64,000 bases of DNA, from positions 124,001-188,000 of the forward strand of contig CAVPPW010000002.1 of the NCBI GenBank assembly GCA_963707445.1. Reading direction: 5' to 3'. The notes beneath the pieces were generated by a model, which was not told the origin of the DNA, did no database searches, and saw only the letters and a list, made by a program, of their open reading frames with translations. A program made the translations under genes and the position numbers. This document shows, one piece after another, positions 9,001 to 21,215 of this stretch (position 1 is the first letter of the stretch; each line of letters opens with the position of its first letter). Source of the DNA: JALORV01 sp963707445 (lineage in GTDB: Bacteria > Pseudomonadota > Gammaproteobacteria > Burkholderiales > Burkholderiaceae_F).

Positions 9001-9828
9001 TCAGCGTACTGCGGCATCGAGTGCCGCCGCCAGCCGCTCGCGCCAAGGTCCGGGATTGCCGAAGACCGCGACGTGCTCGCCGTCTTCGACGGTCCACAGC
9101 TCCTTCGGCGCGTTCGCCGCAGCGTGCAGCTGCACGCTGTGATCGTGCGCAATGACCATGTCGCGCGTGCCGTGCACGAAGATCAGCGGCACATGCACCG
9201 AGCGCAGGACGGTGATCGGATCTTTTTCCGGACCGGGAAAGGCCCTCATGACGAGTGGCGCCAGCGGTGCGAGGACGCCGCCCGAGGCCGCCTCGCGCGC
9301 GATCTGGCGGTAGCTGGCGAACGCGGAGTCGATGACCGCGAGCCGCACACCCTTCGCGTCGCGCGCGAGCAGCCGCAGCGCGGTCGCGCCGCCGAGGCTC
9401 TGCCCGACGACGATCGAGCCGTGTCGGGTCGACGTCCTTCGACGCCGACGCAGGTATTCGAGCGCTGCCGCCGCATCGTCGACGACCCCGTCGAGCGACG
9501 GCGTGCCCTGCGAGCGGCCGAAACCGCGGTAGTCGAGGGTCAGCACGTTGAATCCGCGCGGCGGCAGCCACGCCACCAGCGGCAGGTGATTGCTGACATT
9601 CGCGGCGTTGCCGTGCAGGTGCAGCACCGTGCCCTTCGCCCTGCCCTGCGCCGGCAGGAACCACGCATGCAGGCGCGAACCGTCGGGGGCCGTGAGCCAG
9701 ACATCCTCGGCACTCAGCCCGAACTGCGCCGGCGAGGTGTACACGGCGCGGTCCGGATAGAAGAAGAAGCGCTCGACCCACGTGGAGACGACGACGATGC
9801 CTGCGAAGAGCACGCCTGTCGTCAGCAT
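9001..9828 (-). CDS. Alpha/beta hydrolase with N-terminal membrane anchor
   Basis: 275 aa, intact. An N-terminal hydrophobic segment (LTTGVLFAGIVVVSTWV) could anchor it in the inner membrane. The hydrolase core follows: oxyanion loop HLHGNAANVSNH, nucleophile Ser in GQSLGGA, acid in HGTRDMV and the histidine in GEHVAVFG. The layout resembles the BEM46/YfhR-like serine hydrolases, whose substrates are not known. The ATG at 9826-9828 overlaps the end of sdaA (stop 9822-9824), so it is translated together with serine dehydratase. It converges on the TPP enzyme gene, with 63 bp between the stops. Confidence 0.85.
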   Translation of the reverse strand: MLTTGVLFAGIVVVSTWVERFFFYPDRAVYTSPAQFGLSAEDVWLTAPDGSRLHAWFLPAQGRAKGTVLHLHGNAANVSNHLPLVAWLPPRGFNVLTLDYRGFGRSQGTPSLDGVVDDAAAALEYLRRRRRTSTRHGSIVVGQSLGGATALRLLARDAKGVRLAVIDSAFASYRQIAREAASGGVLAPLAPLVMRAFPGPEKDPITVLRSVHVPLIFVHGTRDMVIAHDHSVQLHAAANAPKELWTVEDGEHVAVFGNPGPWRERLAAALDAAVR

Positions 9829-11204
9829 TCGATCACGTTCAGCGCGAGTCCGCCGCGCGCGGTCTCCTTGTACTTCGTCTGCATGTCGGCCCCGGTTTCG
9901 CGCATCGTCTTGATCACCTGATCGAGCGAAACGAAATGCGTGCCGTCGCCGGCGAGCGCCATGCGTGCCGCGCTGATCGCCTTGACCGAGGCGATCGCGT
10001 TGCGTTCGATGCACGGGATCTGCACCAGGCCGCCGACCGGATCGCAGGTCAGTCCGAGATGGTGCTCCATGCCGATTTCCGCCGCGTTCTCCACCTGCTC
10101 CGGCGTACCGCCGAGCACTGCGGCGAGCGCGCCTGCGGCCATCGAACAGGCCACGCCGACCTCGCCCTGGCAGCCGACCTCGGCCCCGGAGATCGAAGCG
10201 TTTTCCTTGTACAGCAGGCCGATCGCGCCGGCGGTCAGCAGGAAGTCGACGACGCCAGCGTCATCCGCGCCAGGCACGAAGCGCGTGTAATAGTGCAGCA
10301 CTGACGGGATGATTCCCGCCGCACCGTTGGTCGGCGCGGTGACGACCCGGCCTCCGGCCGCGTTTTCCTCGTTCACCGCCAGCGCCCAGAGATTGACCCA
10401 GTCGAGCGTCGCCAGCGGATCGTCGCCGCCGCGCGCGAGCAGCTTGCGCTGCCAGTCGGCGGCGCGCCGCTTGACCTTGAGTCCGCCCGGCAGCACGCCA
10501 TCGGTCACGATTCCCCGCGCGACGCAGGCCTGCATCACGTGCCAGATCTCGAGCAGTCCGGCATCGATCTCGGCGTCACTGCGCCAATGGCGCTCGTTGG
10601 CGCGCATTACCTGCGCGATCGAAAGGCGATGCGCGCGGCACTGCTCGAGCAGTTCGTCGCCGCTGTGAAACGGCATCGCAAGGATCGTCGTGTCCGGCGC
10701 GATGCGCTTCTGCGCGCTGCCGTCGGCCGCCAACTCCTCGCTGACGACGAAGCCGCCGCCGACCGAGTAGTAGGTGCGGCTCAGCAGCTCGCGACCCTGC
10801 GTCGTCGGCCGCCGAGAACTGCAGCCCGTTCGCGTGAAACGGCAGCGGCTTTGGTCAGGAAGTGCAGGTGCTCGCGCTCGTCGAAGCCGATCGCGTGCTT
10901 CCCGAGCAGCCGCAGCGACCGGTCGGCACGAATGCGCTGCAACCGCCCAGCGATCGCGTCGACGTCGACGGTCGCGGGCTCGTCGCCCTCCAGCCCCAGC
11001 ATCACCGCCTTGTCGCTGCCGTGCCCCTTGCCGGTCGCGCCAAGCGATCCGTGCAATCGGACGTCGACGCGGATCACTCGCGATCAGCAGCCCTTCGGCT
11101 TCGAGCCGCAGCGCGAACAGCCGCGCGGCGCGCATCGGTCCGACCGTGTGCGAGCTCGACGGTCCTATGCCGATCTTGAAGAGGTCGAAGACGCTGACAG
11201 CCAT
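9822..11204 (-). CDS. sdaA: L-serine dehydratase, single-chain iron-sulfur type, three frame changes
   Basis: Converts L-serine to pyruvate and ammonia using an oxygen-sensitive [4Fe-4S] cluster. The span corresponds to about 460 aa, normal for the one-subunit enzyme. The N-terminus has the beta-domain start MAVSVFDLFKIGIGPSSSHT (20 residues), typical of SdaA. The frame then changes near 11075, 10855 and 10800; the middle segment VRLHGSLGATGKGHGSDKAV is in a second frame. The long C-terminal alpha domain is unbroken and keeps the cluster cysteines in GCQGEVGVACSMAAG and CDPVGGLVQIPC. The frame returns to the starting phase overall, so small indels are likelier than gene decay. With gcvTHP and threonine aldolase it belongs to a local glycine/serine group. 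Confidence 0.88.
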   Translation of the reverse strand: MAVSVFDLFKIGIGPSSSHTVGPMRAARLFALRLEAEGLLIASDPRRRPIARIAWRDRQGARQRQGGDAGAGGRRARDRRRRRDRWAVAAHSCRPVAAAAREARDRLRRARAPALPDQSRCRFTRTGCSSRRPTTQGRELLSRTYYSVGGGFVVSEELAADGSAQKRIAPDTTILAMPFHSGDELLEQCRAHRLSIAQVMRANERHWRSDAEIDAGLLEIWHVMQACVARGIVTDGVLPGGLKVKRRAADWQRKLLARGGDDPLATLDWVNLWALAVNEENAAGGRVVTAPTNGAAGIIPSVLHYYTRFVPGADDAGVVDFLLTAGAIGLLYKENASISGAEVGCQGEVGVACSMAAGALAAVLGGTPEQVENAAEIGMEHHLGLTCDPVGGLVQIPCIERNAIASVKAISAARMALAGDGTHFVSLDQVIKTMRETGADMQTKYKETARGGLALNVIEC

Positions 11205-11284
11205 TCGTGCTTCCCGTCCGCAGCATGGCACCTCAGCGAACGCGCCGCACGCCGCTGCGCGTCAACTCGCATGCAACCTGCCTG

Positions 11285-12200
11285 CTAGTGCCCGCCTGCC
11301 GGCCGCGGCGGCAGCGACTTCAGATACGCATGCAGCGCGGCCACGTCCGTATCGTTGAGTTCACGCAGCGCTTCGAATGGCATCACCTGGATCGCGCTTC
11401 CGTTCGCGCGCTTGCCGCTGCGAAACATCGCTTTCAGCTTGTCCGCGCTGTCGTAGGCGGGCATGACCGAGCCTTCCCCGGGCGTCAGGTTCGCTGCCGC
11501 CGGCCAGGCGGGTGGACCGCCGGGGATCTTGCCGCCGGATAGACCCTCTCCGTGGCAGCCGAAGCACGCGTTGGCGACGTAGCGACCGTGCTCGGGCGTC
11601 GCGCCTTCGGCAACCGGAATGGCCGGCGGCAGACTGTGGTCGATCTTCTCGGCGGCATCCTTCAGAACGCCGACAACGTAGACCGCCTTGACCGGCAGCG
11701 GCACGCTGAATTCAGCGCCTCCGCCCGACACCGGCGGAAGGCTGCGCGCGTAAGCGATCAACGCGCCGACGTCGGCATCCGTGAACCGGTTGAATTCCTC
11801 ACACGGCATGATGAACAGCGTCCGCCCGTCCGGTTTGACCCCATGACGGATCGTGCGCACCCAGTCGACATCGGTGTACTTGGCGACCACGCCCGCCGGT
11901 GTGATGTTCGGCGCGCGCGCCTTGCAGCCCACCCTCCGGATCATCGATGAACACACGACCGGCGCCGTCGGCGCCGTGGCAATCACCGCATCCGCGCGAT
12001 GCAAAGAGATACTTGCCGCGCGCCAGCGTCGCCTCGTCGCTGCCGACGGTCACGCCCTTGACCTCGAGCTTGATGACGCGATCGCGTTTGCGATCGAACA
12101 GCAGATTGGCGGCGACCGCCAGCCCGATGCCGACCACCACGAGGAGTACAACCAGACCGCCGATCCACTTGAGTAATTTTTTCACGCCGCTTCCAATCAT
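11285..12200 (-). CDS. Membrane-anchored diheme cytochrome c, one frameshift
   Basis: About 304 aa after correction. The N-terminus MIGSGVKKLLKWIGGLVVLL (20 residues) is an uncleaved anchor or signal helix. Two heme-binding motifs are present, CGDCH (first domain) and CFGCH (second), each followed by a distal Met region such as MPCEEF or MPFEAL. The frame changes near 11920-11935, between FIDDPEGG and KARAPNITPAGVV. The protein resembles the diheme cytochromes that serve as electron acceptors for periplasmic dehydrogenases or as small oxidase partners. No dehydrogenase is adjacent, so the partner is unknown. The ATG is at 12198-12200. Confidence 0.83.
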
Positions 12201-12501
12201 TGTTGCGCCCGAAATCCCTAGGTAATTGCAGGCGGCGGAGGATACCGGCAATCGGCGGCACGTCGACCCAAGTCGACGCGCAAAGAATGGGGTCCAACTC
12301 AAGTCCTGGCCCTGCCAGGCGGCAGGCGACAAGCGCGGCGAACGGCCGCCCGTCGGACGTTCATCAGACAAATGGTTGAGTGGACAGGGACGTGACAACC
12401 GCAAGGACTAGCTGTTAACCCCACATGCATCGTTCCCTCCCGATGCGGGGACGGGCAAGATTTCCTTCGTCGTCGCTCCAGCGACTCCGAGGGAAATACA
12501 A
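12201..12501. other. Intergenic region, divergent cytochrome c / protease
   Basis: About 300 bp with no convincing gene. It must hold promoters for both flanking genes. A small inverted repeat GCATCG-N8-CGATGC lies just upstream of the protease (about 12426-12446), and GAGGGAAA before 12502 is a plausible ribosome site. Short ORFs here lack family features. Confidence 0.5.
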
Positions 12502-13890
<1,389 letters not shown>

Positions 13891-13905
13891 TCCGCGTCAT
13901 AACGG

Positions 13906-13933
13906 AAAACGGCCGCATCGCGCGGCCGTTTTT
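13906..13933. terminator. Bidirectional rho-independent terminator
   Basis: Stem ACGGCCGC (13909-13916), loop ATCGC, stem GCGGCCGT (13922-13929), then five T on the + strand and, symmetrically, a T tract on the - strand from the leading AAAA. It lies between the convergent protease and gcvP genes and can end both transcripts. Confidence 0.92.
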
Positions 13934-13937
13934 GCTT

Positions 13938-16854
13938 CTAGCCTGCGGCGAGGCTGGGCGCAGACGCGCTCGCTTCCTCCGAGTACGCCGACATCGGCAC
14001 GCAGGAACACATGATGTTGCGATCGCCGTAGGCGTTGTCGACGCGTCCGACTGGCGGCCAGTACTTCTGGCGCTTGAGCGACGCCAGCGGGAAGGCGGCG
14101 CGCTCGCGCGAATAGTCGTGCGCCCAGTTTTCGGCCGTCACCATCGCGGCCGTGTGCGGGGCATTCTTCAGCGGGTTGTCGTCGCGGTCGACCCTGCCCT
14201 CCTCGACCGCGCGGATCTCCGCGCGGATCGCGACCATCGCGTCGATGAAGCGATCGAGCTCGACCTTGGGCTCGCTCTCGGTCGGCTCGACCATCAGCGT
14301 GCCGGGCACCGGGAAAGACAGTGTCGGCGCGTGAAAACCGTAGTCCATCAGCCGCTTGGCAACGTCCTCGGCGCTGATTCCGCTCGCATCCTTCAGCGGC
14401 CTGAGGTCGAGGATGCACTCGTGCGCGACGAAGCCGTTGCGGCCCGAGTACAGCGTCGGGAAGTGCGGCGCGAGACGCTTGGCGATGTAGTTCGCGTTCA
14501 GCAGCGCAACCTGCGTGGCCTTGCGCAGTCCGGCAGCGCCCATCATCGTGATGTACATCCACGAGATCGGCAGGATGCCGGCGCTGCCGAAACTGGCGGC
14601 GCTCACCATGCCGACCTTGCTCTCGCTGCCCAGGGTGCCCGGCAGGAACGGCGCCAGGTGCGACTTCACCGCGACCGGGCCGACGCCCGGACCGCCGCCG
14701 CCGTGCGGAATGCAGAAAGTCTTGTGCAGGTTGAGATGCGAAACGTCGGAGCCGTACTTGCCCGGCTTGGCCACCCCGACCAGCGCATTGAGGTTCGCGC
14801 CGTCGGTGTACACCTGCCCGCCATGCGCGTGGATGATGCGGCAGATTTCGACGATCGATTCCTCGAAGACGCCGTGCGTCGACGGATAGGTCACCATCAG
14901 CGCCGCGAGGTTGGCCGCATGCTGCTGCGCCTTGGCCTCGAGATCTGCGACGTCGACGTTGCCGCTGCGGTCCGTTCGCACCACCACGACCTCCATGCCG
15001 CAGAGCTGCGCCGAGGCCGGGTTCGTGCCGTGTGCGCTTTCCGGAATCAGGCAGATGTTGCGATGGCCTTCGCCGCGTGAGCGGTGATAGGCGCGGATCG
15101 CGAGCAGGCCGGCGTATTCGCCCTGCGCGCCGGAGTTCGGCTGCAGGCTGACCGCGTCATACCCGGTGCACTCGACCAGCATCTGCTCGAGCTCGGCGAT
15201 CAGCTGGCGGTAGCCGGCGCACTGCTCAGCCGGCGCCAGCGGATGGATGTTGGCGAACTCGGGCCAGGTGACCGGAATCATCTCGCTGGTCGCGTTGAGC
15301 TTCATCGTGCACGAGCCGAGCGGGATCATCGTGCGGTCGAGCGCCAGGTCTTTATCCGCCAGCGAGCGCATGTAGCGCAGCATTTCGTGCTCGCTGTGAT
15401 GCGCGTTGAACACCGGATGCGTCAAAAACGGCGTCTTGCGGCGCAGCCCGGCCGGGATCGCGGCCTCCTGGGCCGCATCGATCTCGCGGTCGAGCGCATC
15501 GACGTCTGCCGACACGCCGAAGAGCTGCCATAGTGCCTGCACGTCGGCGCGGGTCGCGGTTTCGTCGAGCGCGATGCCGACCACCTGCGCGGCGCGTTCG
15601 CCGAAATCGCGCGCACCGAACACCCGCAGATTGATGCCCGCCGCGCGTGCCGCGGCATGGACCTTCGGCGCGTCGACGCCGCCGACGGTCAGCGTGTCGA
15701 AGTAGGTGCCGTTGACCTGCAGACCAACCCGGCGCAGGCCTTCGGCCAGGATGCCGGTGAGCCGGTGCACCCGCCGCGCGATGCGCGCCAGGCCTTCGGG
15801 TCCGTGGTACACGGCATACATGCTCGCCATCACGGCGAGCAGGACCTGCGCGGTGCAGATGTTCGACGTGGCCTTTTCGCGGCGGATGTGCTGTTCGCGC
15901 GTCTGCAGCGTCAGCCGGTACGCCGGCTTGCCCTGCGAATCGACCGAGACGCCGACCAGCCGCCCGGGCATCGAACGCTTGAAGGCGTCCTTGCAGGCGA
16001 GAAAAGCGGCGTGCGGGCCGCCAAAGCCGAACGGCACACCGAAACGCTGCGAGTTGCCGACGACGATGTCGGCGCCCCAGGCGCCGGGCGCCTCGAGCAG
16101 CGTCAGCGCCAGCAGATCGGACGCGACACAGAACAGCGCCCCGGCCGCATGCGCCTGCTCGACGAACGAGCGCATGTCGTGGATCAGCCCGGTCGTCGAC
16201 GGATACTGTGCAAGCACGCCGAAGTAGTCGCCGGCTTTCATCAGGTCCGGCGCGCAGCCGACCTTGACCTCGATGCCGAGCGGCTCGGCGCGCGTGCGCA
16301 CGACCTCGATCGTCTGCGGATGGCAATCACCGGCGACGAAGAAGACTTTGCTCTTGCTCCTCGCGCTGCGCCTGGCGAGCGTCATCGCCTCGGCCGCAGC
16401 GGTGGCTTCGTCGAGCAGCGAAGCGTTCGCGATCTCCATGCCGGTCAGGTCGGCCACCATCGTCTGGAAGTTGATCAGCGCTTCCATCCGGCCCTGCGAG
16501 ATCTCGGCCTGGTACGGCGTGTAGGCGGTGTACCAGGCCGGGTTCTCGAGGATGTTGCGCAGGATGACCTTGGGTGTCACCGTGCCGTAGTAGCCCTGCC
16601 CGATGAAGCTGCGGAAGACGCGGTTGCCGCGCGGCGATCGCGCCGATCCTGGCCAGCGCCTCTTCCTCGTTGATCGCCGCCGGCAGCGCGAGCGGCGCCT
16701 TGAGCTTGATCGACTCCGGCACGATCGCGTCGACCATCGCATCGAGCGACGATGCACCGATGACGCGCAGCATCTCGTCGATCTCGGCATCGTTCGGGCC
16801 GATGTGGCGCGCGTGGAAATCCTGGTGGTTCTCGAGAGCGTGCAGCGTGGTCAT
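13938..16854 (-). CDS. gcvP: Glycine dehydrogenase (decarboxylating), P protein, one frameshift
   Basis: PLP enzyme of the glycine cleavage system; it decarboxylates glycine and passes the aminomethyl group to the lipoyl arm of GcvH. About 971 aa after removing one extra base near 16630, normal for the single-chain form. The N-terminus (HARHIGPNDAEIDEML) is in one frame and everything from VFRSFIGQGYYGTV on in another. The PLP lysine is in HLNLHKTFCIPHGGGGPG, and the C-terminus ends in the usual region after RVDNAYGDRNI. It is last in gcvT-gcvH-gcvP, 26 bp from gcvH, and ends against the bidirectional terminator. Confidence 0.95.
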
Positions 16855-16880
16855 GGTCAGCGCAGGAAAGTGTGGGCGGG

Positions 16881-17261
16881 TTACTTGGATGCGGCGACGT
16901 TGGCCTCGTAGGCCTTGGCATCGAGCAGACCATCGATCGACGCGCTGCTCTTCATCTTGAAGATCCACGCGTCGTACGGCGCACTATTGAGCTGCTGCGG
17001 CTCCGAGCCGAGCGATTCGTTGAACGCCACGACCTCGCCGTCGACCGGCGCATAGACGTCGGACGCGGCCTTGACCGACTCGACCACGCCGGCGGTCTCG
17101 CCCGCCTTCAGCGTCGCGCCGACCTTGAAGTCGCCGACGAACACCAGGTCGCCGAGCATGTCCTGCGCGGCGTCGGTGATGCCGATCCACAGCAGGCCGT
17201 CGTCGCCCTTCTTCACCCACTCGTGCGAGGCGGTGTACTTGAGGTTCGAGGGAATGTTCAT
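16881..17261 (-). CDS. gcvH: Glycine cleavage system H protein
   Basis: 126 aa, intact. Carries the lipoyl group that shuttles the aminomethyl intermediate from GcvP to GcvT. The lipoylated lysine is in VESVKAASDVYAP (about residue 64), with the flanking ETAGVVESVK fold typical of H protein. The start MNIPSNLKYTASHEWV is chosen because it matches the family; a longer ORF from 17333 lacks conservation. A ribosome site AAGGAG precedes the ATG. Confidence 0.96.
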   Translation of the reverse strand: MNIPSNLKYTASHEWVKKGDDGLLWIGITDAAQDMLGDLVFVGDFKVGATLKAGETAGVVESVKAASDVYAPVDGEVVAFNESLGSEPQQLNSAPYDAWIFKMKSSASIDGLLDAKAYEANVAASK

Positions 17262-17355
17262 GGCTTCTCCTTGTCTGTCGTTCCGGCGTCCGGTCGCCCG
17301 AGACGCGGCCTGCAATTCATCGGGCAGGTGCATGCAGCGTCGCGTGCCTGCGACG

Positions 17356-18449
17356 CTAAATCATTGCCTTGCCGTTGCGCACGAACGGCATCTTCACGAC
17401 CTGCGCCGGCAAAAGCTTGCCGCGGATATCGACCTGCACGGTATCGCCGACCTTCACCGCGAGCGGCACACGCGCCATCGCGACCGAGAAGCCCAGCGTC
17501 GGCGCAAACGTGCCGCTTGTGACTTCGCCGTCGCCCGCGGCGGTCGAGCACCTTCTGATGCGAGCGCAGCACGCCATTGGCGAGCAGCTTCAGCCCGACC
17601 AGCGCCTTGCGCGCGCCCGCATTTGCCAACTGCTGCTCGAGCGCAGCGCGGCCGACGAAATCGCGCGGCGATTTCAGGTCCACGGTCCAGGCGAGTCCGG
17701 CATCGAGTGGCGAGACCGTCTCGTCCATGTCGTTGCCGTAGAGATTCATCCCGGCTTCGAGCCGCAGCGTGTCGCGCGCGCCGAGCCCGGCTTCGGCGAC
17801 ACCCGCCGCCTTCAGGTCGGCCCAGAGGCGTGGCGCCTGCGCCGCCGGCAGCATCACCTCGAAGCCGTCTTCGCCGGTGTAGCCGGTGCGCGCGACGAAG
17901 AGTTCGCCCACTTCGGCCGCGAAAAACGGTCCGAGCGCTTCGGTCGCAGTTCTCGTCGCCGGCCGCACCTGCCAGAACTTCGCGCGCGCGTTCGGACCCT
18001 GCACCGCGATCATCGCGAGGTCGCGCCGCGGCGCGATCGTGACGGCAAAGCCCTCGTCGAGCCGCACCTTTTCCATCCAGGCGAGGTCCTTGTCGGCAGT
18101 CGAGGCATTGACGACGACGCGGAACGCGTCATCGCGCAGGAAATAGATGATCAGGTCGTCGATGACGCCGCCTGCATCGTTCAGCATGCAGGAATACAGC
18201 GCCTTGCCGGACTGCGTCAGCTTGTCGACGTTGTTGGCCACCAGCTTGCGCAGGAACGGCCGTGCGTCGGCACCGAGCACGTCGACCGGACACATGTGCG
18301 AGACGTCGAACATGCCGGCGTCGCGGCGCACCGCGTGGTGCTCTTCGATCTGCGAACCGTAGTGCAAGCGGCATGTCCCAGCCGCCGAAGTCGACGAGCT
18401 TCGCGCCCGAGGCGAGGTGCGTGTCGTAAAGAGGAGTTCGCTGGCCCAT
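17356..18449 (-). CDS. gcvT: Glycine cleavage system T protein (aminomethyltransferase), two frameshifts
   Basis: Transfers the methylene group from the H protein arm to tetrahydrofolate and releases ammonia. About 363 aa after correction. The N-terminal MGQRTPLYDTHLASGAKLVD (20 residues) begins at 18449; the frame changes near 18365, again near 17545, and ends at 17356. Family features include the DVSHMCPVDVLG stretch, the folate region around ARTGYTGEDGFEV, and RDTLRLEAGMNLYGNDMDE. First gene behind the glycine riboswitch; GGAG lies about 9 bp upstream of the ATG. About 95 bp separate it from gcvH. Confidence 0.94.
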
Positions 18450-18467
18450 GGGACTCCGGACATGAAC

Positions 18468-18507
18468 AAAAAAGGGGCGCGATCCGACCGTGGCCGTGCC
18501 GCACCCC
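18468..18507 (-). terminator. Intrinsic terminator forming the riboswitch expression platform
   Basis: Read on the - strand: GGGGTGCG (18507-18500), a 18-nt loop, CGCGCCCC (18481-18474), then TTTTTT (18473-18468). The 8-bp stem has one G-U pair. Its first arm touches the 3' end of the second glycine aptamer (GGACAGAGGGG), so aptamer closure and terminator formation probably compete: glycine binding would allow read-through into gcvT. That logic is known for glycine ON switches; here it is inferred. Confidence 0.8.
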
Positions 18508-18682
18508 TCTGTCCTTTTGCCTGAGAGTTCAGAGCCTGCGCCCCTGCCCCTTCGGCGCCACGAGCCTCGCGGCCGCGGTCTCTCCAGAGTCGCCGGTGAT
18601 GAAGCGGTTCTTGAACCTGAGCGATTCCGGGTGAGATTGCGCCTTCGGCGGCATCCGCGTGGGATGCACTCTCCCGCTTCGA
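18504..18682 (-). promoter_or_regulatory. Tandem glycine riboswitch
   Basis: Two glycine aptamers in series in the gcvT leader. Aptamer 1 shows GCGGGAGAGT, the GCCGAAGGCGCAA core and CTCAGGTT. Aptamer 2 shows CTCTGGAGAGACC, GCGCCGAAGGGGCAGG and the highly conserved AACTCTCAGGCAAAAGGACA. These are the signature conserved blocks of the family, in the right order and spacing. Together they sense glycine and control the gcvTHP operon. The exact 5' boundary is approximate. Confidence 0.96.
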
Positions 18683-18756
18683 CCTAAATCAGCGAACGCA
18701 AAGTGTACCCGAGGCGAGCGCCCGGCAGCCGCCACCCAGGCGAACTCCACGCCCTG

Positions 18757-19708
18757 TCAGCCAAGCGGAATGCGGGCTGCGTTGCGCGCGAGGAAGGTTG
18801 CGAAGTCCTGCAGTTCCGGGTTGAGCTTGCGCGACACATCGATCGGGCGCGCCCCGCAGTAATAGTCTTCGAATTCAGCCTTGAACTGGAACATGTTGCC
18901 GAGATCGTCGGCACCCGGAAAGCCGAAGCCGCGAAACTGCTCCGGCGTCACCGCGTTGTACCTGACCGGCTGCCCCAGCGCCTTCGTCAGCGCCGCGGCC
19001 ATCTGCGCGCCGGTCAGGTGCTCGCCGGCGATCCCGAACGTCTTGCCGACATTGGCGGCGCCGCCCTTGAAGATGCCGTAGGCGCACTTGCCGATGTCCT
19101 CGACGGCGATGCCGGACAGCTTCTTGTCGCCCATCGGCAACGTGAAAGCCAGCACGCCGTCAGGTCCCTTCTTCGGGCCCATGCCGAAGTGGATCAGGTT
19201 GTCCCAGTAGAACGACGTGTTGAGCAGTGTCGTCGGCACGCGACCGGCTGAAGAACTTGTTGGCTTCGCCCTTGGCATCGAAGTGCGGCACGTTGTACTT
19301 GCCGGTCAGCACCGGCATGCGCTTGCCATCGGCCGGAAGGAATGCGCGCGTGTCCTCGAGCGTCGACCAGATCACGTGCTTGACAGCCCGGCCGGCTGCC
19401 GCGCCGTCGGCCATCGCCTTGGCCTGCGCCAGTTCCTTGCTCGGGCGAGAAGTGCTCCCAGAAGTTGGTCACGCAGAAGGCGCCGTACGCGCCCTCCATC
19501 GCGCGCTGCGACGCTGGCCGCATCGTCCATGTCGGCGACCGCGATCTCGCGCGCCGGCCGCGGCCAGCGCCTTGGCCGCGTCCGATTCCGGCTTGCGCGT
19601 GACTGCGCGCAGCGCGAACTCGCTGTCCTTGTCGGCCAGAATGGCGCGCGCGAGTCCGCCGCCCTGCGCGCCGGTGGCGCCGAATACCGTGATGATCTTC
19701 TTCGTCAT
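18757..19708 (-). CDS. NmrA-like NAD(P)-binding protein, about three frameshifts
   Basis: Atypical short-chain dehydrogenase fold, about 316 aa. The N-terminal Rossmann motif GATGAQGGGLARAIL (residues 9-23) is the NmrA type. Segments that join: N-terminus to about 19550; VTNFWEHFSPEQ near 19450; KHVIWSTLEDTRAFLPADGK (20 residues); and TSFYWDNLIHFG onward to the end at 18757. Members are redox-sensing regulators or NAD(P)H-dependent reductases without a fixed substrate. The start at 19708 has a strong AGGAGGA ribosome site. It follows the threonine aldolase by 17 bp, so they are probably cotranscribed. No regulator partner is seen. Confidence 0.8.
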
Positions 19709-19725
19709 GTCATTCCTCCTGCGAG

Positions 19726-20753
<1,028 letters not shown>

Positions 20754-20764
<11 letters not shown>

Positions 20765-21191
20765 GGCCGACCTCCTGCGCAAGCGCGAATTGCGATGGCG
20801 TCCGCGACCAGCACGACCATGTCGCGGCGTTGCTGCCATTGCTGCTCGATGCCGCGGCGGAACTCCGCATGCAGCGCATACAGCACCGCAAACGCGAGCA
20901 GCAGCACGATCGCAAAGGCCCATGCCAGCCGCGTCAGCCGCCGCAGCGCCGGGCCGGCGGCGGCAAACGCGCCATAGAACCAGTTCGCCAGTCCGTAGAG
21001 CACGATCAGCGCGATGATCCAGAGCACCTTGCCGAGCGTCGGCGCTTTGCGTCGACGGCGCAGTCGACCACGCACCAGATCGGCTGGATCAGCACCATGA
21101 AGAGCATCAGCACGATGAACGCGATCATGAAGCCGGTCATCGCGAGCGCAGCCAGGCCGGACAGCGCTACGGTCATCAAGCATCGCAGCAT
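20754..21191 (-). CDS. Small membrane protein of unknown function, two frame changes
   Basis: Reconstructed length 145 aa. Starts MLRCLMTVALSGLAALAMTG (20 residues) at 21191, with two adjacent membrane helices followed by QPIWCVVDC. A base appears missing near 21045 (join to RKAPTLGKVLWIIALIVLYG, 20 residues, third helix), and LAWAFAIVLLLAFAVLYAL is a fourth. An extra base near 20800 lets it end at a TGA (20754-20756) overlapping the threonine aldolase start by 11 bp; the two changes cancel, giving an exact multiple of three. The KAPTLGKVLWII helix recalls phospholipase-D-nuclease N-terminal helices, but I do not assign a function. Confidence 0.6.
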
Positions 21192-21215
21192 CGGCGCGTC
21201 AGCAGGCAGTGCGCA

